Shown: positions 43,601 to 53,588, counted from the stretch's first letter. The stretch is DNA of 64,000 bases from SAR202 cluster bacterium Io17-Chloro-G6 (GCA_002816585.1 MUCT01000033.1:62001-126000), one strand, 5' to 3'. Numbers and translations: made by a program. Notes: generated by a model from the letters alone, not told the origin.

Positions 43601-44863
43601 TCAGTAATGTAGTAATCCGGTTAGAGCCTTGGCTCCGCCACGGGGACCGACCACCGCCAACCGAAATTTGCTGTCATCCAATAACTCATTGGACACCCTG
43701 GCCACGTCCGAGGCATTCACGGCGTCCAGCAGGTCCACAACCTCGTCGGCGGTGCGTACGTTGTCTTGGAGTAGTTCTTGGACGCCCAGCCAAGAAGCGA
43801 CGGCCCGCGTGTCTTCCATTCGGAGCAGCAGGCGCCCTTTGGAATATTCTTTGGCCTTGTGAAGCTCTTGTTCGCTGGGTGGTTCGTGCATACCCTTGAA
43901 CTCTTGGACGATGGTCTTCACGGCATCATTGGTCTTTTGGGGTTCCACACCACAGTAGACCACAAGCGAACCGGTGTCCCGGAAGGAGCTGGTTGAACTC
44001 TGCACGTCGTAGGCCAAACCCTGTTCCTCTCGAAGGTTCAAGAACAGGCGGCTGCTCATGCCATCGCCCAATATGGTGTTCATCAGGTTGAAGGCATACC
44101 GGTCAGGATGATTGAGGGACAGGCCCGGCACGGCCAAACACACGTGAGACTGGTCGCTGCGGCGGCGGTCGATCTTGACAACGGGGCCTTGGACTCCGTC
44201 GGTGGCCGGTTCCCACTTCAAGGGTTCCAGGGGTTTCCAGTCGCGGGTGGTTTCAACAAGCATGTCGACCACTTCGTCGTGAGTCACGTTTCCGGCTACA
44301 GCCACCACCGTGTTGGCCGGATTGTACTGTTGGCGCATGTATTCGCGGATATCTTTTTGCTGGATGTCCGCCACCGACTCCGGAGTGCCGCCGACGTCGC
44401 GGCCCATAGCCTGGTCCGGCCACATCGCCTCGTCGATCAGCAGGTCCACCCGGTATGAGGGTTGGTCGTAGGTCATGCGGAGTTCTTCCTGTATGACCTC
44501 GCGCTCCTTCTCCACATCTTCCGGTTCGAGCCGGGAGTTCAGCACCATATCAAGCAGCACGGCGAACGCGGTTTTGTAGTGGAGACGGGCAACCTTGCAC
44601 CAGAACACGGTCATCTCACGGTCGGTGCTGGCGTTCATCACTCCGCCGACGCCTTCAATGGCTTCACTGACGGCTCGGGCAGTGGGCCAATTCTCCGTGC
44701 CTTTGAAGGGCAGGTGCTCGATGAAGTGAGAGACGCCGGCCAGTGCATCAGATTCATACCGGGAACCCGCGCCGACGCAGATGACCATGGAGACCGACTG
44801 GGTATGGGCCATCGTCGACGTCAGGACGCGCAGTTTATTATCCAAGACTGAACGTTGGTACAT
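43601..44863 (-). CDS. M16 family metallopeptidase (PqqL/processing-peptidase-like)
   Basis: 420 aa from the ATG at 44863 (GGGGAG just before it); the frame is open further upstream but that part is not peptidase-like. The zinc motif is the inverted HxxEH: HFIEH at 46-50, with the distal Glu in EREVIQEEL (near 122-130). The two-domain layout, R/Y region near the C-terminus (LFLNLREEQGLAYDV) and length match single-chain M16B peptidases such as mitochondrial-processing-peptidase-like proteins. Likely degrades or processes small peptides. Downstream gene on the same strand side is the MBL hydrolase (41 bp apart). Confidence 0.92.
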   Translation of the reverse strand: MYQRSVLDNKLRVLTSTMAHTQSVSMVICVGAGSRYESDALAGVSHFIEHLPFKGTENWPTARAVSEAIEGVGGVMNASTDREMTVFWCKVARLHYKTAFAVLLDMVLNSRLEPEDVEKEREVIQEELRMTYDQPSYRVDLLIDEAMWPDQAMGRDVGGTPESVADIQQKDIREYMRQQYNPANTVVAVAGNVTHDEVVDMLVETTRDWKPLEPLKWEPATDGVQGPVVKIDRRRSDQSHVCLAVPGLSLNHPDRYAFNLMNTILGDGMSSRLFLNLREEQGLAYDVQSSTSSFRDTGSLVVYCGVEPQKTNDAVKTIVQEFKGMHEPPSEQELHKAKEYSKGRLLLRMEDTRAVASWLGVQELLQDNVRTADEVVDLLDAVNASDVARVSNELLDDSKFRLAVVGPRGGAKALTGLLHY

Positions 44864-44904
44864 GTACTCCCCTGGGTTTGATACCGGAATTAAAGATATC
44901 TGGG

Positions 44905-45546
44905 TTAAGTTTTGAGCCAGTCCACGTCGCCGTGCAAGTCCGCCGGGTGCGAACGTGAAGCGAAATCGGTGTAGCGGCGCCGGGCCTCGCCGATGGTAGT
45001 GTCGTCCCCGTGGCCGGGATAGACGAAGGTGTCGTCGGACAGAGGCAGCAGCTTGCCAGTGATGCTGTTCAGCAGTTGGGTTAACGCCTCTGGACTGCGA
45101 GTCTTGCCGGGACCACCGGGGAACAGCGTATCCCCGGAGAACAGGTGCTTGCCCACCAGGAAGCAAGATGCTCCGTCGGTATGGCCGGGTGTGTTCAAAA
45201 CCTGGAGTTCTTGGTTTCCGAACTTAATGACCTTGCCGTCGGTCAAATCCAAGTCCGGGGTCCGGGGCAGGGCATGGGCGTCGGCGGGAGAGATTCCCAC
45301 CGGAGCGTCTACTTTGCCGGTGATTTCGCCGAAGCCTGCTAAGTGGTCGCCGTGATTGTGGGTAATCAATATCGCTTTGATGTTCTCGTCGCCGATGACG
45401 CCCAAGAGCTTCTCCGGTTCCCCTGGGGTGTCGATCAATATGCATTCGTTGGTCTCAGGGCAGGTAATCAGGTAGCCGTTGTTCATCATGGCGCTCATAC
45501 CGGCAACCTTGGTAATCTTTACTTCCGCGTCATAGTGCAGTGGCAT
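44905..45546 (-). CDS. MBL-fold metallo-hydrolase (glyoxalase II-like)
   Basis: 213 aa. Metal-binding HNHGDH (63-68), then LNTPGHTDGASCF with a His, SGDTLFPG with the bridging Asp, and the last His in VYPGHGDDT. The spacing is that of glyoxalase II/hydroxyacylglutathione hydrolase-like proteins, but a thiol-ester substrate is not proven. Upstream of the M16 gene on the same strand, 41 bp apart, so they may be one transcript. Confidence 0.9.
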   Translation of the reverse strand: MPLHYDAEVKITKVAGMSAMMNNGYLITCPETNECILIDTPGEPEKLLGVIGDENIKAILITHNHGDHLAGFGEITGKVDAPVGISPADAHALPRTPDLDLTDGKVIKFGNQELQVLNTPGHTDGASCFLVGKHLFSGDTLFPGGPGKTRSPEALTQLLNSITGKLLPLSDDTFVYPGHGDDTTIGEARRRYTDFASRSHPADLHGDVDWLKT

Positions 45547-45621
45547 GTTTCTTCTCCCCGTGGTGATTTCGAATGATTGATTCTAGCAGACCGGATTGGC
45601 GGGCCGGTAACGGCGACCTGG

Positions 45622-48606
45622 CTAATCACCTGCCACCGCCACAGCAGGCTCATTGGCCGGGGACTTTTTCTTTGGCGCGGACTTGGCCGTCTTCCGGACT
45701 GGTGATTTTGCTTTCGCCGCCTTAGTCGCGGGAACTGGCGTCTTGAGTACCCGCTTCAGGTATTTGCCGGTGAGGGATTTCGCGTTGACGGCCAACTGCT
45801 CCGGAGTGCCGGTGGCGATGAGCCTGCCTCCCTTTCCGCCGGCGCCGGGACCCAGGTCAATCACCCAGTCCGAATTCTTGATTACGTCCAGGTTGTGTTC
45901 GATGAGGATGACCGTGTTGCCACTGTCGACAATGCGATGGAGGACTCCAAGCAGGGCGGCACAGTCTGAAAATGAGAGGCCGGTGGTGGGTTCGTCGAGC
46001 AGGTAAACGGTCTTGCCCGTGGCCCGGCGGGAGAGTTCGGTTGCCAGCTTCACCCGCTGGGCTTCGCCGCCGGAGAGGGTGGTGGCGGGCTGTCCCAGGC
46101 GAATGTAGCCCAGACCCACGTCGCGCAGGGTCTCCAACTTGGGCTTGATGCGGGGATAATTGATGAAGAACTCCAGCGCCTGAGCCACGGTCATGTCGAG
46201 GACGTCGGCGATGCTCTTGTCACGCAGGGTTACTTCCAACGCCTCGCGGTTGTAACGGCGGCCCTGGCAGATCTCGCAAGGAACGGTTACATCGGGCAAG
46301 AACTGCATCTCGATCTGGTTATAACCTTCACCCTGGCAGGCCTCGCAACGGCCGCCTTTAACATTGAAGGAGAACCGGCCCGGCGCATAGCCGCGGACCC
46401 GGGATTCTGGCAAACTGGCGAAGAGGTCCCGGATCGGAGTGAACGCCCCGGTATAGGTGGCTGGGTTGCTCCGCGGAGTGCGTCCGATGGGCGATTGGTC
46501 GATGTTCACGACCTTGTCCACGCCCTCTATGCCCAGTACTTCGCCGTGCTCGCCTGGAACCTCTCGGCCTTTGTTGATCACCTGATTAAGCTTTTTGTAC
46601 AGAATCTCGTAGACCAGGCTGCTCTTGCCAGAACCGGAAACACCGGTAATGCAGACCAATCGTCCCAGCGGGAAACGGACATCCACGTTTCGCAGGTTAT
46701 TTTCTTTGGCGCCTTTGACCAGCAGTTCCCCGCCGTTTCCATTGCGCCGTTCCTCGGGGAGCGGGACGACCTTGCGGCCGCTAAGGTAGGCGCCGGTCAG
46801 CGAGTCGGCTGATGCCTCGATGTCAGCTACGGTCCCAGTAGCGACCACATGGCCACCGTGCTCACCGGCGCCAGGTCCGAGGTCCGCGATGAAGTCGGCC
46901 GAACGCATCATGGCCTCGTCGTGCTCCACCACGATAACAGTGTTGCCCATGTCTCGCAGATGGACCAGTGTGTCAATGAGGCGTCGGTCGTCGTGGGGAT
47001 GGAGGCCAACGGTTGGTTCGTCGCAAACATAGAGCACGCCGGTCAGGCCGGATCCGATCTGGGTGGCCAGGCGCACTCGCTGGGCTTCGCCGCCGGAAAG
47101 GGTACGGGCGGTGCGGTCCATGGTTATGTAGTCCAAGCCTATGCCATCCAGAAAATTTACGCGACCCTCGATCTCCTTCAAGACTTGGTTGGCGATGGTC
47201 TTCTCCCGGGCCGTGAGGACCATTTTCTTATGGGGACCGGGGGCGTCGGGGTCGATCTCTCTGACCCACTCGGCCGCCTGGCCGATGTTCTTACTACAGA
47301 CGTCCATGATCCCCAGGCCACAGACCGTGACGGCCAGAGCCTCGGGCCGCAGCCGCTTGCCGCCGCAGGACAGGCAAGGCCTGGCCGACATATAACGCTC
47401 GATTTGATGGCGCATATAATCGGATTCGGTCCTTTTGTAACGCCGTTCCAAGTTGGGAATTACCCCTTCGAAGTTGGTGTCCCACGAATAGGATTGGCCG
47501 CGGTGGGTCCGGTGGCGGACGGTAACTTTCTTCTCATCATTTCCGTAGAGGATCAGGTCAATGTGTTTCTGGTCCAGGTCTTTCACCGGCGTTTTCGATG
47601 AGAAGCCATTGGCTTGGGCCACCGATTCCATCAGGCTGATGTACCAACTGCTTGAGGGGCCGCCCCGTGTCCAGGGAGTGATGGCCCCTTGGGACAGGGA
47701 AAGCTCCTTGTTGGAGATGATCAGATCGGGATCCAAAGCCAGCTTGTAGCCCAATCCGGTGCAGTCGGCGCAGGCGCCGTGGGGGCTGTTGAAGCTGAAG
47801 GTGCGGGGCTCGATCTCCGGCAGGCTGGTGTTGCACTTGGTGCAAGCAAATTGCTCGGAGAAAACCAGAGTATCGCTACCCTCGACATGGGCTTCGACCA
47901 CGCCGTCGCCTTCACGAAGGGCAGTCTCCACCGACTCGGCTACCCGGCTAATCTCAGTGTCGGGCCGCACGATCAAGCGGTCGACGACCAACTCGACGTA
48001 ATGCCATTTTTTCTTGTCCAGGCCCAGGTCTCCCATCTCGTCAAGCATGAGAATCTCGCCGTTGACCCTGATGCGGACAAATCCGGAGCGGCGGGCGGCC
48101 TCAAACACGTCTTTATGCTCACCCTTCTTGCGGCGTATTTTTGGAGCCATCAAAGTTATCCGGCTGCCCTCTTCCAGACTCATGATGGCATCCACGATCT
48201 GGGAGATGGTCTGCCTCTCGACGGGACGGCCGCACTTGGGGCAGTGGGGCAGCCCCACCCTGGCAAACAACAGGCGCAGATAGTCGTAGATCTCGGTCAC
48301 GGTGCCTACGGTGGATCGGGGATTATGTGAAACACCCTTCTGGTCGATGGAGATGGCCGGCGAAAGACCTTCGATGTAGTCGACGTCGGGTTTATCCATC
48401 CGGCCCAAGAACTGCCGGGCATAGGCCGAGAGGGATTCGACGTAGCGGCGTTGACCCTCTGCGTAAATGGTGTCGAAGGCCAGGGAACTCTTGCCGGAAC
48501 CGGACACTCCAGTGATCACCACCAGCTTGTCTCTGGGAATGGTGATCTCTATGTTCCTGAGGTTGTGCTCCCGGGCGCCTTTAACGTGGATAAAATCCTG
48601 GGGCAT
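45622..48606 (-). CDS. uvrA: Excinuclease ABC subunit A with a basic C-terminal extension
   Basis: 994 aa. UvrA recognises bulky DNA lesions for nucleotide excision repair. Two ABC modules with Walker A ([12 protein letters not shown] near 31-42; the second near 630-640), signature [14 protein letters not shown] and [16 protein letters not shown], zinc-finger cysteines CPKCGR/CTKCNT/CADC and CEACQG/CEICQG. The usual protein ends about residue 950. Here about 42 extra residues follow, rich in Lys, Ala and Pro ([20 protein letters not shown]), like a histone H1 tail. Typical family length is about 940. The gene stands alone; its ATG lies 152 bp from the divergent HTH gene. Confidence 0.95.
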   Translation of the reverse strand: MPQDFIHVKGAREHNLRNIEITIPRDKLVVITGVSGSGKSSLAFDTIYAEGQRRYVESLSAYARQFLGRMDKPDVDYIEGLSPAISIDQKGVSHNPRSTVGTVTEIYDYLRLLFARVGLPHCPKCGRPVERQTISQIVDAIMSLEEGSRITLMAPKIRRKKGEHKDVFEAARRSGFVRIRVNGEILMLDEMGDLGLDKKKWHYVELVVDRLIVRPDTEISRVAESVETALREGDGVVEAHVEGSDTLVFSEQFACTKCNTSLPEIEPRTFSFNSPHGACADCTGLGYKLALDPDLIISNKELSLSQGAITPWTRGGPSSSWYISLMESVAQANGFSSKTPVKDLDQKHIDLILYGNDEKKVTVRHRTHRGQSYSWDTNFEGVIPNLERRYKRTESDYMRHQIERYMSARPCLSCGGKRLRPEALAVTVCGLGIMDVCSKNIGQAAEWVREIDPDAPGPHKKMVLTAREKTIANQVLKEIEGRVNFLDGIGLDYITMDRTARTLSGGEAQRVRLATQIGSGLTGVLYVCDEPTVGLHPHDDRRLIDTLVHLRDMGNTVIVVEHDEAMMRSADFIADLGPGAGEHGGHVVATGTVADIEASADSLTGAYLSGRKVVPLPEERRNGNGGELLVKGAKENNLRNVDVRFPLGRLVCITGVSGSGKSSLVYEILYKKLNQVINKGREVPGEHGEVLGIEGVDKVVNIDQSPIGRTPRSNPATYTGAFTPIRDLFASLPESRVRGYAPGRFSFNVKGGRCEACQGEGYNQIEMQFLPDVTVPCEICQGRRYNREALEVTLRDKSIADVLDMTVAQALEFFINYPRIKPKLETLRDVGLGYIRLGQPATTLSGGEAQRVKLATELSRRATGKTVYLLDEPTTGLSFSDCAALLGVLHRIVDSGNTVILIEHNLDVIKNSDWVIDLGPGAGGKGGRLIATGTPEQLAVNAKSLTGKYLKRVLKTPVPATKAAKAKSPVRKTAKSAPKKKSPANEPAVAVAGD

Positions 48607-48729
48607 ACAACTCCACCCTCACCCAATTATCGACCCATATTGTAACATCGTCATAACAAACCCTAGGCTTCCAGTGGCCTGATTGGCGTGGTAGACTATT
48701 AGTGCAGAATAAAGCAAACTACGCTATTA

Positions 48730-48735
48730 TATAAT
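48730..48735 (+). promoter_or_regulatory. Candidate -10 box of the HTH/toxin operon
   Basis: TATAAT within ATTATATAATATATT, 24 bp before the ATG at 48759. No clear -35 box at 17 bp. GAAGG lies before the ATG. Autoregulation through operators in the AT-rich flank would be expected for a toxin-antitoxin operon, but no clear inverted repeat is visible. Confidence 0.4.
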
Positions 48736-48758
48736 ATATTCGCAGAAGAAGGCAAAAC

Positions 48759-49247
48759 ATGACACGTAATGACGGTCAACAATTTTCTAGCTCCATCGGC
48801 AATCGGCAACGCCTGCTTGAGTTCATTCCCATCGACCCTCCGATCGGTTATCTAGAGTTGCGGCGCAACTCTAGATTGTCAGGGGCCGATCTCGACGGTG
48901 CGTTAGCGGAGTTAGAAGACCTGGGTGTAATCGATTCCAAACACACCACAAACCAAGTTTTCTACTGTAGGGTAGGAGCAGGACCGGGCAAAGAATGGTA
49001 CTCGGTGGTTGAAGCCGCACAGTATCTTTCGGTCTCAAAACGCACCGTCCAGCAATTAATCCGGGACGGACAGATGGTGGCTTACCGCGTTGGCCGTGGC
49101 GGCCACCACAGGATACGAAGAGCGGACCTCGATTCACCCATGCACCGAGACAACCCATCAGGTTTGACGGAATTAAATGGAGCGGAAGACCCGGTCTTGT
49201 CAGAATTATGGGACAACGAAAAAGATGCAGAGTACGACCGCTTATAG
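48759..49247 (+). CDS. Winged-helix plus excisionase-type HTH protein (likely antitoxin)
   Basis: 162 aa. The first part (17-60) resembles a small winged-helix segment (RLLEFIPIDPPIGYLELR, LAELEDLGVI); the second (81-124) is a MerR/excisionase HTH: YSVVEAAQYLSVSKRTVQQL, then IRDGQMVAYRVGRGGHHRI. An acidic C-terminus (NGAEDPVLSELWDNEKDAEYD) follows, the sort of segment that binds a toxin. It overlaps the MazF-like gene by 23 bp. The combination differs from the usual AbrB-like MazE. Function is inferred from the pairing. Confidence 0.72.
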   Translation: MTRNDGQQFSSSIGNRQRLLEFIPIDPPIGYLELRRNSRLSGADLDGALAELEDLGVIDSKHTTNQVFYCRVGAGPGKEWYSVVEAAQYLSVSKRTVQQLIRDGQMVAYRVGRGGHHRIRRADLDSPMHRDNPSGLTELNGAEDPVLSELWDNEKDAEYDRL

Positions 49248-49578
49248 CCGGGGCGACGTGGTCCTAATCAATTTTGTTTTCGCGGAGGAGACCGGGAGTA
49301 AGCGCCGGCCAGTGTTGCTGCTCAGTTCGAACCAATACGTGCATGGCCGGCAAGAAGTAGTTGTGTCGGCCATTACTAGCAATACCCGGCGAATCCTGGT
49401 TGGTGATTGCCGGATGGCAGACTGGGAAGAAGCGGGGCTGATATATCCGTCGGTGGCAACCGGCATCCTACGGACCATTAAACAAAGCATGATTGACCGA
49501 AAGATGGGCGCCGTTTCGCAGAGGGATCTTACCGAAATTGAATCGAACCTCAAGCTAATTTTGGAGTTGAACAGTTGA
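49225..49578 (+). CDS. MazF/PemK family toxin
   Basis: 117 aa from the ATG at 49225. Signature strands: YSRGDVVLINFVFAEE and SKRRPVLLLSSNQY (9-40), then VVVSAITSNTRR and ILRTIKQSMIDRK, as in MazF ribonucleases that cut mRNA. The catalytic Arg (RRP) and Thr/Ser region are present. The start overlaps the end of the HTH gene by 23 bp. A longer form from 49177 adds 16 basic residues which look spurious. Together a type II toxin-antitoxin pair. Confidence 0.85.
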   Translation: MQSTTAYSRGDVVLINFVFAEETGSKRRPVLLLSSNQYVHGRQEVVVSAITSNTRRILVGDCRMADWEEAGLIYPSVATGILRTIKQSMIDRKMGAVSQRDLTEIESNLKLILELNS

Positions 49579-49581
49579 ACC

Positions 49582-50379
49582 ATGAGCCGTGACCTATTTG
49601 GACCTTCCAAGGCGTTCATCGGCGTTGTCCATCTCCTGCCTCTGCCCGGTTCGCCCCGGTGGGGCGGCGACATGAAAAGGGTGATAGACCGCGCTGAGGA
49701 GGAAGCGGGGATACTGGAGCAGGGTGGCGTCAACGGAATCATCGTGGAGAATTTTGGCGATGTTCCCTTCCGAACTGGGCGCTTGGATCCCGAAACCATT
49801 GCCGGCATGACCGTGGCCGTGGAACGGGTGCAAGAGGTGGTCAAAGTCCCAGTGGGGCTCAACATGCTGAGAAACGATGCCCTGGCGGCCCTGGGCATCG
49901 CGGCAGTCACAGGGGCCAAGTTCATCCGGGTGAATGTCCATTACGGGGTGATGGCGGCCGAAGAGGGCCTGATCGAGGGCGAAGCTTTCCAGACCATGCG
50001 CCACCGCCGGGCCCTGGGCTCGGACGTGAAAGTATTAGCCGACGTTCTGGTGAAGCACGCCGTGCCGCTAGGCTCAGTCGACCTTGCCTTGATGGCCAGG
50101 GAGACCGCCCAACGCGGACTGGCCGATGGCTTGATCGTCTCGGGGGCAGCGACGGGTGAGGAAACGGCCAGTTTCGATGTTTCCGTGGTGCGCCGGGCCA
50201 TGCCCGACGGTTTGGTCTTGGTGGGCAGCGGGGTGACCGAGCACAACATCTGGCGGGTGATCGAGCATTCCGACGGCGCAATCATCGGCACCAGCCTGAA
50301 AGAGGGCGGTATAGTCACCAACCGGGTGGACCCGGAGCGGGTGCGGCGAATGACTGAGATATTCCAGAGCTTGCCCTAG
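49582..50379 (+). CDS. BtpA/SgcQ family protein
   Basis: 265 aa TIM-barrel-like protein. Marks: FIGVVHLLPLPGSPRWGG at the N-terminus, GGVNGIIVENFGDVPF (near 48-63), GLNMLRNDALAALGIA and VTEHNIWRVIEHSDGAIIGTSLK. The family includes BtpA, linked to photosystem I in cyanobacteria, and SgcQ, a sugar-operon protein; in a non-phototroph the role is unknown, perhaps a sugar phosphate or nucleoside enzyme. It starts 3 bp after the toxin stop, possibly cotranscribed with it by accident. Confidence 0.88.
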   Translation: MSRDLFGPSKAFIGVVHLLPLPGSPRWGGDMKRVIDRAEEEAGILEQGGVNGIIVENFGDVPFRTGRLDPETIAGMTVAVERVQEVVKVPVGLNMLRNDALAALGIAAVTGAKFIRVNVHYGVMAAEEGLIEGEAFQTMRHRRALGSDVKVLADVLVKHAVPLGSVDLALMARETAQRGLADGLIVSGAATGEETASFDVSVVRRAMPDGLVLVGSGVTEHNIWRVIEHSDGAIIGTSLKEGGIVTNRVDPERVRRMTEIFQSLP

Positions 50380-50429
50380 AGGGCTGGTCTTCAGAGCTTG
50401 GTCTGCTCCAACAAACGCCCGCGTCCTAG

Positions 50430-50453
50430 CGTTCCCCCTTGCGAGGGGGAACG
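50430..50453. repeat. GTTCCCCCT palindromic repeat
   Basis: CGTTCCCCCT (50430-50439), loop TGCG, AGGGGGAACG (50444-50453): a perfect 10-bp stem. It lies between two convergent genes and can terminate both in part. Related by its CCCCCT/AGGGGG core to the element inside the gene at 55941-55975. Confidence 0.7.
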
Positions 50454-50470
50454 GATATTTGTCTATTTTT

Positions 50471-51847
50471 CTAGACCCCCAGGTCTTTGGAGACTTGGTC
50501 GAAGACTTTGTCCATTGTGGAGACCATTTCATCGACCTCGCTGGACGTAATGCAGAGGGGCGGGGCAACGTTCATGCGCTCTCCGCCACGGAGTAGCAGA
50601 CCGTTGTCGGCAAAGCCCTGGGTGAGGCGGTTGGCCAGGTCGGCCTCCGCTGGGAAATACTCTTTGGTATCGCGGTCGGCGACAATCTCCACGCCGCAGA
50701 ACAGCCCCAGACCTCGAACATCGCCGATCATCCGGTACTTCTCTTTCATCTCCTTCAGACCGCCCAGCAGGTAGCTGCCCATCTTGGCCGAATTTTCGAC
50801 CATTCCTTCGTTCTCCATGATCTCAATGTTTTTCATGGCGGCCGCGGCGGCCACGGGATGGCCGCCAAAGGTGATGACATGCTTGAAGGCGGCGCGCCGG
50901 CTGCCGATGAAGGCGTCGGATATGGCGCCGCGGGTGATGGCCCCGCCCATGGGGATGTAGCCGCTGGTGAGCCCTTTTGCCACGGTCATGATGTCCGGCA
51001 CCACGCCCCAGTGCTCGGTGGCGAACATCTTGCCGGTGCGGCCGAAGCCGGTGATCACCTCGTCAGCGATGAGCAGACAGCCGTACTTGTCGCAGATCTC
51101 TCGAAGCCGGGGCCAGTAGTTGTCGCCGGGGACCACGCAACCCAGGGGGCTTGAGATGGGCTCCGCCACCACCCCGGCAACGGTGTCGGGGTCCTGGAAC
51201 TTAATCATCTCTTCAATTGCGTTGACGCAGAGTTCAGCGCACTCCTCGGGGGTCTGTCCGCCGTACTCGCAGCGGTAGGGCAGCGGCTGCGGAACGTGGA
51301 AAACGCCGGGCATCAGCGGCTCGTAATCAATCTTGGGGTAGAGGTGGGAGCCGCCGAGCGCCATGGCGCCCATGGTCGCGCCGTGGTAGGAGCCCTTGCG
51401 GCTAATGAACTTGGTCCGGTTGGGCTCGCCGACCCGCTTGAAGTAGGCGCGGGTCAATTTGAGGGCCGTCTCAACGGCTTCTGACCCGCCGCTGGTGAAG
51501 AATGACCGGGTCATGTCGCCGGGCGCGATCTGGGAGATCTTCTCGGCCAGGCGGATGGTCGGCTCGGTCGTAGTGCCAAGGGGCATATAGGTCAGCTTCA
51601 GCATCTGCTCGTAAGCAGCGTCGGCAATCTCCTTGCGCCCGTAGCCCACGTTCTTCAACCATAGCCCCGACATTCCGTCGATGGACGTGTTGCCCAAGGC
51701 GTCGGTCACATGAACACCCTCGCCGCTGACGAAGATCGTTGGGTCTCCCTTCTCCGCCATGTCGGACGGTTCCCGCAGGTAGACCCAAAGGTGTTCCAGG
51801 GCGGACTCTTGCAGCCTCTTTACTTCTGAGGATAGATCGGTGGTCAT
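50471..51847 (-). CDS. Class III aminotransferase (omega-aminotransferase type)
   Basis: 458 aa PLP enzyme. The PLP Lys lies in [16 protein letters not shown] (near 289); [24 protein letters not shown] is the cofactor Asp region, and [21 protein letters not shown] the phosphate-binding part. The pattern fits omega-amino acid:pyruvate or related aminotransferases with an amine or beta-amino acid as donor. GGAGACC precedes the ATG. The LLM gene lies 35 bp upstream on the same strand, likely in one operon. Confidence 0.92.
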   Translation of the reverse strand: MTTDLSSEVKRLQESALEHLWVYLREPSDMAEKGDPTIFVSGEGVHVTDALGNTSIDGMSGLWLKNVGYGRKEIADAAYEQMLKLTYMPLGTTTEPTIRLAEKISQIAPGDMTRSFFTSGGSEAVETALKLTRAYFKRVGEPNRTKFISRKGSYHGATMGAMALGGSHLYPKIDYEPLMPGVFHVPQPLPYRCEYGGQTPEECAELCVNAIEEMIKFQDPDTVAGVVAEPISSPLGCVVPGDNYWPRLREICDKYGCLLIADEVITGFGRTGKMFATEHWGVVPDIMTVAKGLTSGYIPMGGAITRGAISDAFIGSRRAAFKHVITFGGHPVAAAAAMKNIEIMENEGMVENSAKMGSYLLGGLKEMKEKYRMIGDVRGLGLFCGVEIVADRDTKEYFPAEADLANRLTQGFADNGLLLRGGERMNVAPPLCITSSEVDEMVSTMDKVFDQVSKDLGV

Positions 51848-51881
51848 CTGGTCTCCTTATGAAGCTATCAGATTTCACGGG

Positions 51882-52766
51882 TTAGGATTGGACTGCGGGG
51901 ATCAGGACCTCCGCCAGCATCTCCATTATGGGACGAAGCTGGCTTTGGTCGCGGGTGTTGGGCGACACTAGCAGGCGTTGAACGCCCATCTCTTGGTATT
52001 TCTGAGCCCTTTCCAGTATCTCTTCCGGGTCTTCACCCAGGGAGTAACGTTCATGATTGTGAGTATCGCCGATGGCGGCGCTGACTGAGACAGCGATCTC
52101 GGAGGGATCTCGCCCGGCGGCCACGGCCTGTTCCTTCAGGTAGTCCATGCCCTGGGCCAAAACCTCGGGCGACAGGGCGGTTGGGTGCCAGGCCGTGCCC
52201 GAGCGGGCGGCCCGGCGGATAGCAGCCCGGCTGGTGCCGCCAATGATTATCGGGATATGGGGTTTCTGTACTGGTTTGGGCGTGAATTTCATGTCCGAGA
52301 AACTATGGTACTTCCCCTGGAAGCTGGGATCTTCATTGGTCCACAACTCCTTCATGATGGCAATGGTCTCATCAGTGATCGGGCCCCGCTCGGCATAGGG
52401 GCTGCCCATGGCTTCCAGCTCTTGTTCGATCACGCCTACGCCCACGCCCAGCATCAACCGGCCGCCGGACAGGACATCCAGGGTGGCGGCCACTTTGGCC
52501 AGGCGGATGGGGTTGTGGTAGGGGAGGACCAGCACGCTGGTGCCTAGGCCAATGGTATTGGTCCTAGCCGCCACGTAGGCTAGGACCGTCAGGGGCTCAT
52601 AGTAGGGCTTGTCGCCGATTCTGTCGTAGACGTAGCTGACGTTGAAAACGTGCTCGCTGGCCCAGACTGAGTCGAAACCCAGTTCTTCGGCACGCACGGC
52701 CAGATCTATCACCCCTTGGACATCTTCCATGCCTTGGTTGTTGGAAAGCGAGTAGGCGATTTTCAT
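51882..52766 (-). CDS. LLM-class (F420/FMN-dependent) oxidoreductase
   Basis: 294 aa TIM barrel. Marks: KIAYSLSNNQGMEDVQGVIDLAVRAEELGFDSVWASEH in part, NTIGLGTSVLVLPYHNPIRLAKVAATLDVLSGGRLMLGVGVGV in part, and TPKPVQKPHIPIIIGGTSRAA. Length and motif are close to F420-dependent methylene-tetrahydromethanopterin reductase-like enzymes, but the cofactor is uncertain. First gene of a pair with the class III aminotransferase; the enzymes may act on the same amine or sulfonate. Confidence 0.88.
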   Translation of the reverse strand: MKIAYSLSNNQGMEDVQGVIDLAVRAEELGFDSVWASEHVFNVSYVYDRIGDKPYYEPLTVLAYVAARTNTIGLGTSVLVLPYHNPIRLAKVAATLDVLSGGRLMLGVGVGVIEQELEAMGSPYAERGPITDETIAIMKELWTNEDPSFQGKYHSFSDMKFTPKPVQKPHIPIIIGGTSRAAIRRAARSGTAWHPTALSPEVLAQGMDYLKEQAVAAGRDPSEIAVSVSAAIGDTHNHERYSLGEDPEEILERAQKYQEMGVQRLLVSPNTRDQSQLRPIMEMLAEVLIPAVQS

Positions 52767-52805
52767 ATGGTGCTCCCAATCCCAAATGTTATAGTCTGAA
52801 TCATC

Positions 52806-52925
52806 CTATCTGGCTGGCTGGAACACGCTGAACATCGCGCCCTGAGGGTCTTGGAGGCCGGCGAACCGGCCAATATTCGGTATGTCCATAGGTGATATCG
52901 TAGTTGAACCGCCCAGAGACTCGGC
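52806..52925 (-). pseudogene. Detached C-terminal 40 codons of the VOC protein
   Basis: After the TAG at 52926-52928 the same frame stays open to a TAG at 52806-52808 and encodes AESLGGSTTI, SPMDIPNIGRFAGLQD and PQGAMFSVFQPAR, the expected end of the second VOC domain. So one in-frame stop separates this end from its protein. Confidence 0.85.
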
Positions 52926-53588
52926 CTATTTAACTGCCTCGTCCACATTGTCGACGCCGAAATAAATCATCCAATGTGGCGGGACCGGACCCATGTCATC
53001 GCTGATTGCCATCATGCCTGCTACGTCGGTCCCCCCTGCATTGAGCAGGGTGTATTCCATCGGGGCGTCCTGCATCTTGGAAGAGCCCATCCCCAGAAGT
53101 CCGGAATAAAACTGGGTGGCGTTATTGGTATCGGTGGTCATGAGCTCGTGCCAAATGAGAGCCCCCGTTTCGTTCTTGATCCGGGAACCGATGTGCTCCT
53201 TGGGTTGCCACACGGCGAACACGGCTCCCTGCGGGTCTTGGATCATCGCCATGCGGCCGGCATCGAAAACATCCATGGGACCGAAGAGCACGGTAGCTCC
53301 AGACATGGGGGCGTTGGCCACGGTCTGGTCGACGTCGTCAACGGTGAAATAGGTGTTCCAATGGGGTGGCACGCCCTGCCCCTGTTCTTCCTCTCCCTGC
53401 TTGTAGATCGCAACGGCTTCCAGACCATTTAACTTCTGCATGTGGTAGTACATATCGGGGCCCATCTCTTGAGGGTCATCGACCCAACCGAACAGCGCGC
53501 TGTAGAACTCCAATGCGCCCTTCTCGTCGGTGGTTGAAAGGTCGGCCCATGATGGAGTTCCTTGAGGGTGGCTGGTAAATTCAGGCAT
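52926..53588 (-). CDS. Two-domain VOC (glyoxalase/bleomycin-resistance) protein, cut by an in-frame stop
   Basis: 220 aa as read. Domain one (about 1-128) with GTPSWADLSTTDEKGALEFYSALFGW, and domain two (about 135-220) with GALIWHELMTTDTNNATQFYSGLLGM, each the start of a VOC unit. The frame ends at VDEAVK-TAG; normal relatives read EAVKKAEELGG, so the Lys AAG became TAG. The remaining 40 codons follow in frame. Domain two therefore lacks its last beta-hairpin, including a metal-site region. Function of the parent family (metal-binding lyase, resistance or dioxygenase) is not known; likely inactive or truncated. Confidence 0.8.
   Translation of the reverse strand: MPEFTSHPQGTPSWADLSTTDEKGALEFYSALFGWVDDPQEMGPDMYYHMQKLNGLEAVAIYKQGEEEQGQGVPPHWNTYFTVDDVDQTVANAPMSGATVLFGPMDVFDAGRMAMIQDPQGAVFAVWQPKEHIGSRIKNETGALIWHELMTTDTNNATQFYSGLLGMGSSKMQDAPMEYTLLNAGGTDVAGMMAISDDMGPVPPHWMIYFGVDNVDEAVK

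Noticed and set aside
52926..52928. Recoding of the VOC stop codon as pyrrolysine or selenocysteine
   Set aside because: No TGA and no supporting insertion element; the simplest account is a mutation of Lys AAG.
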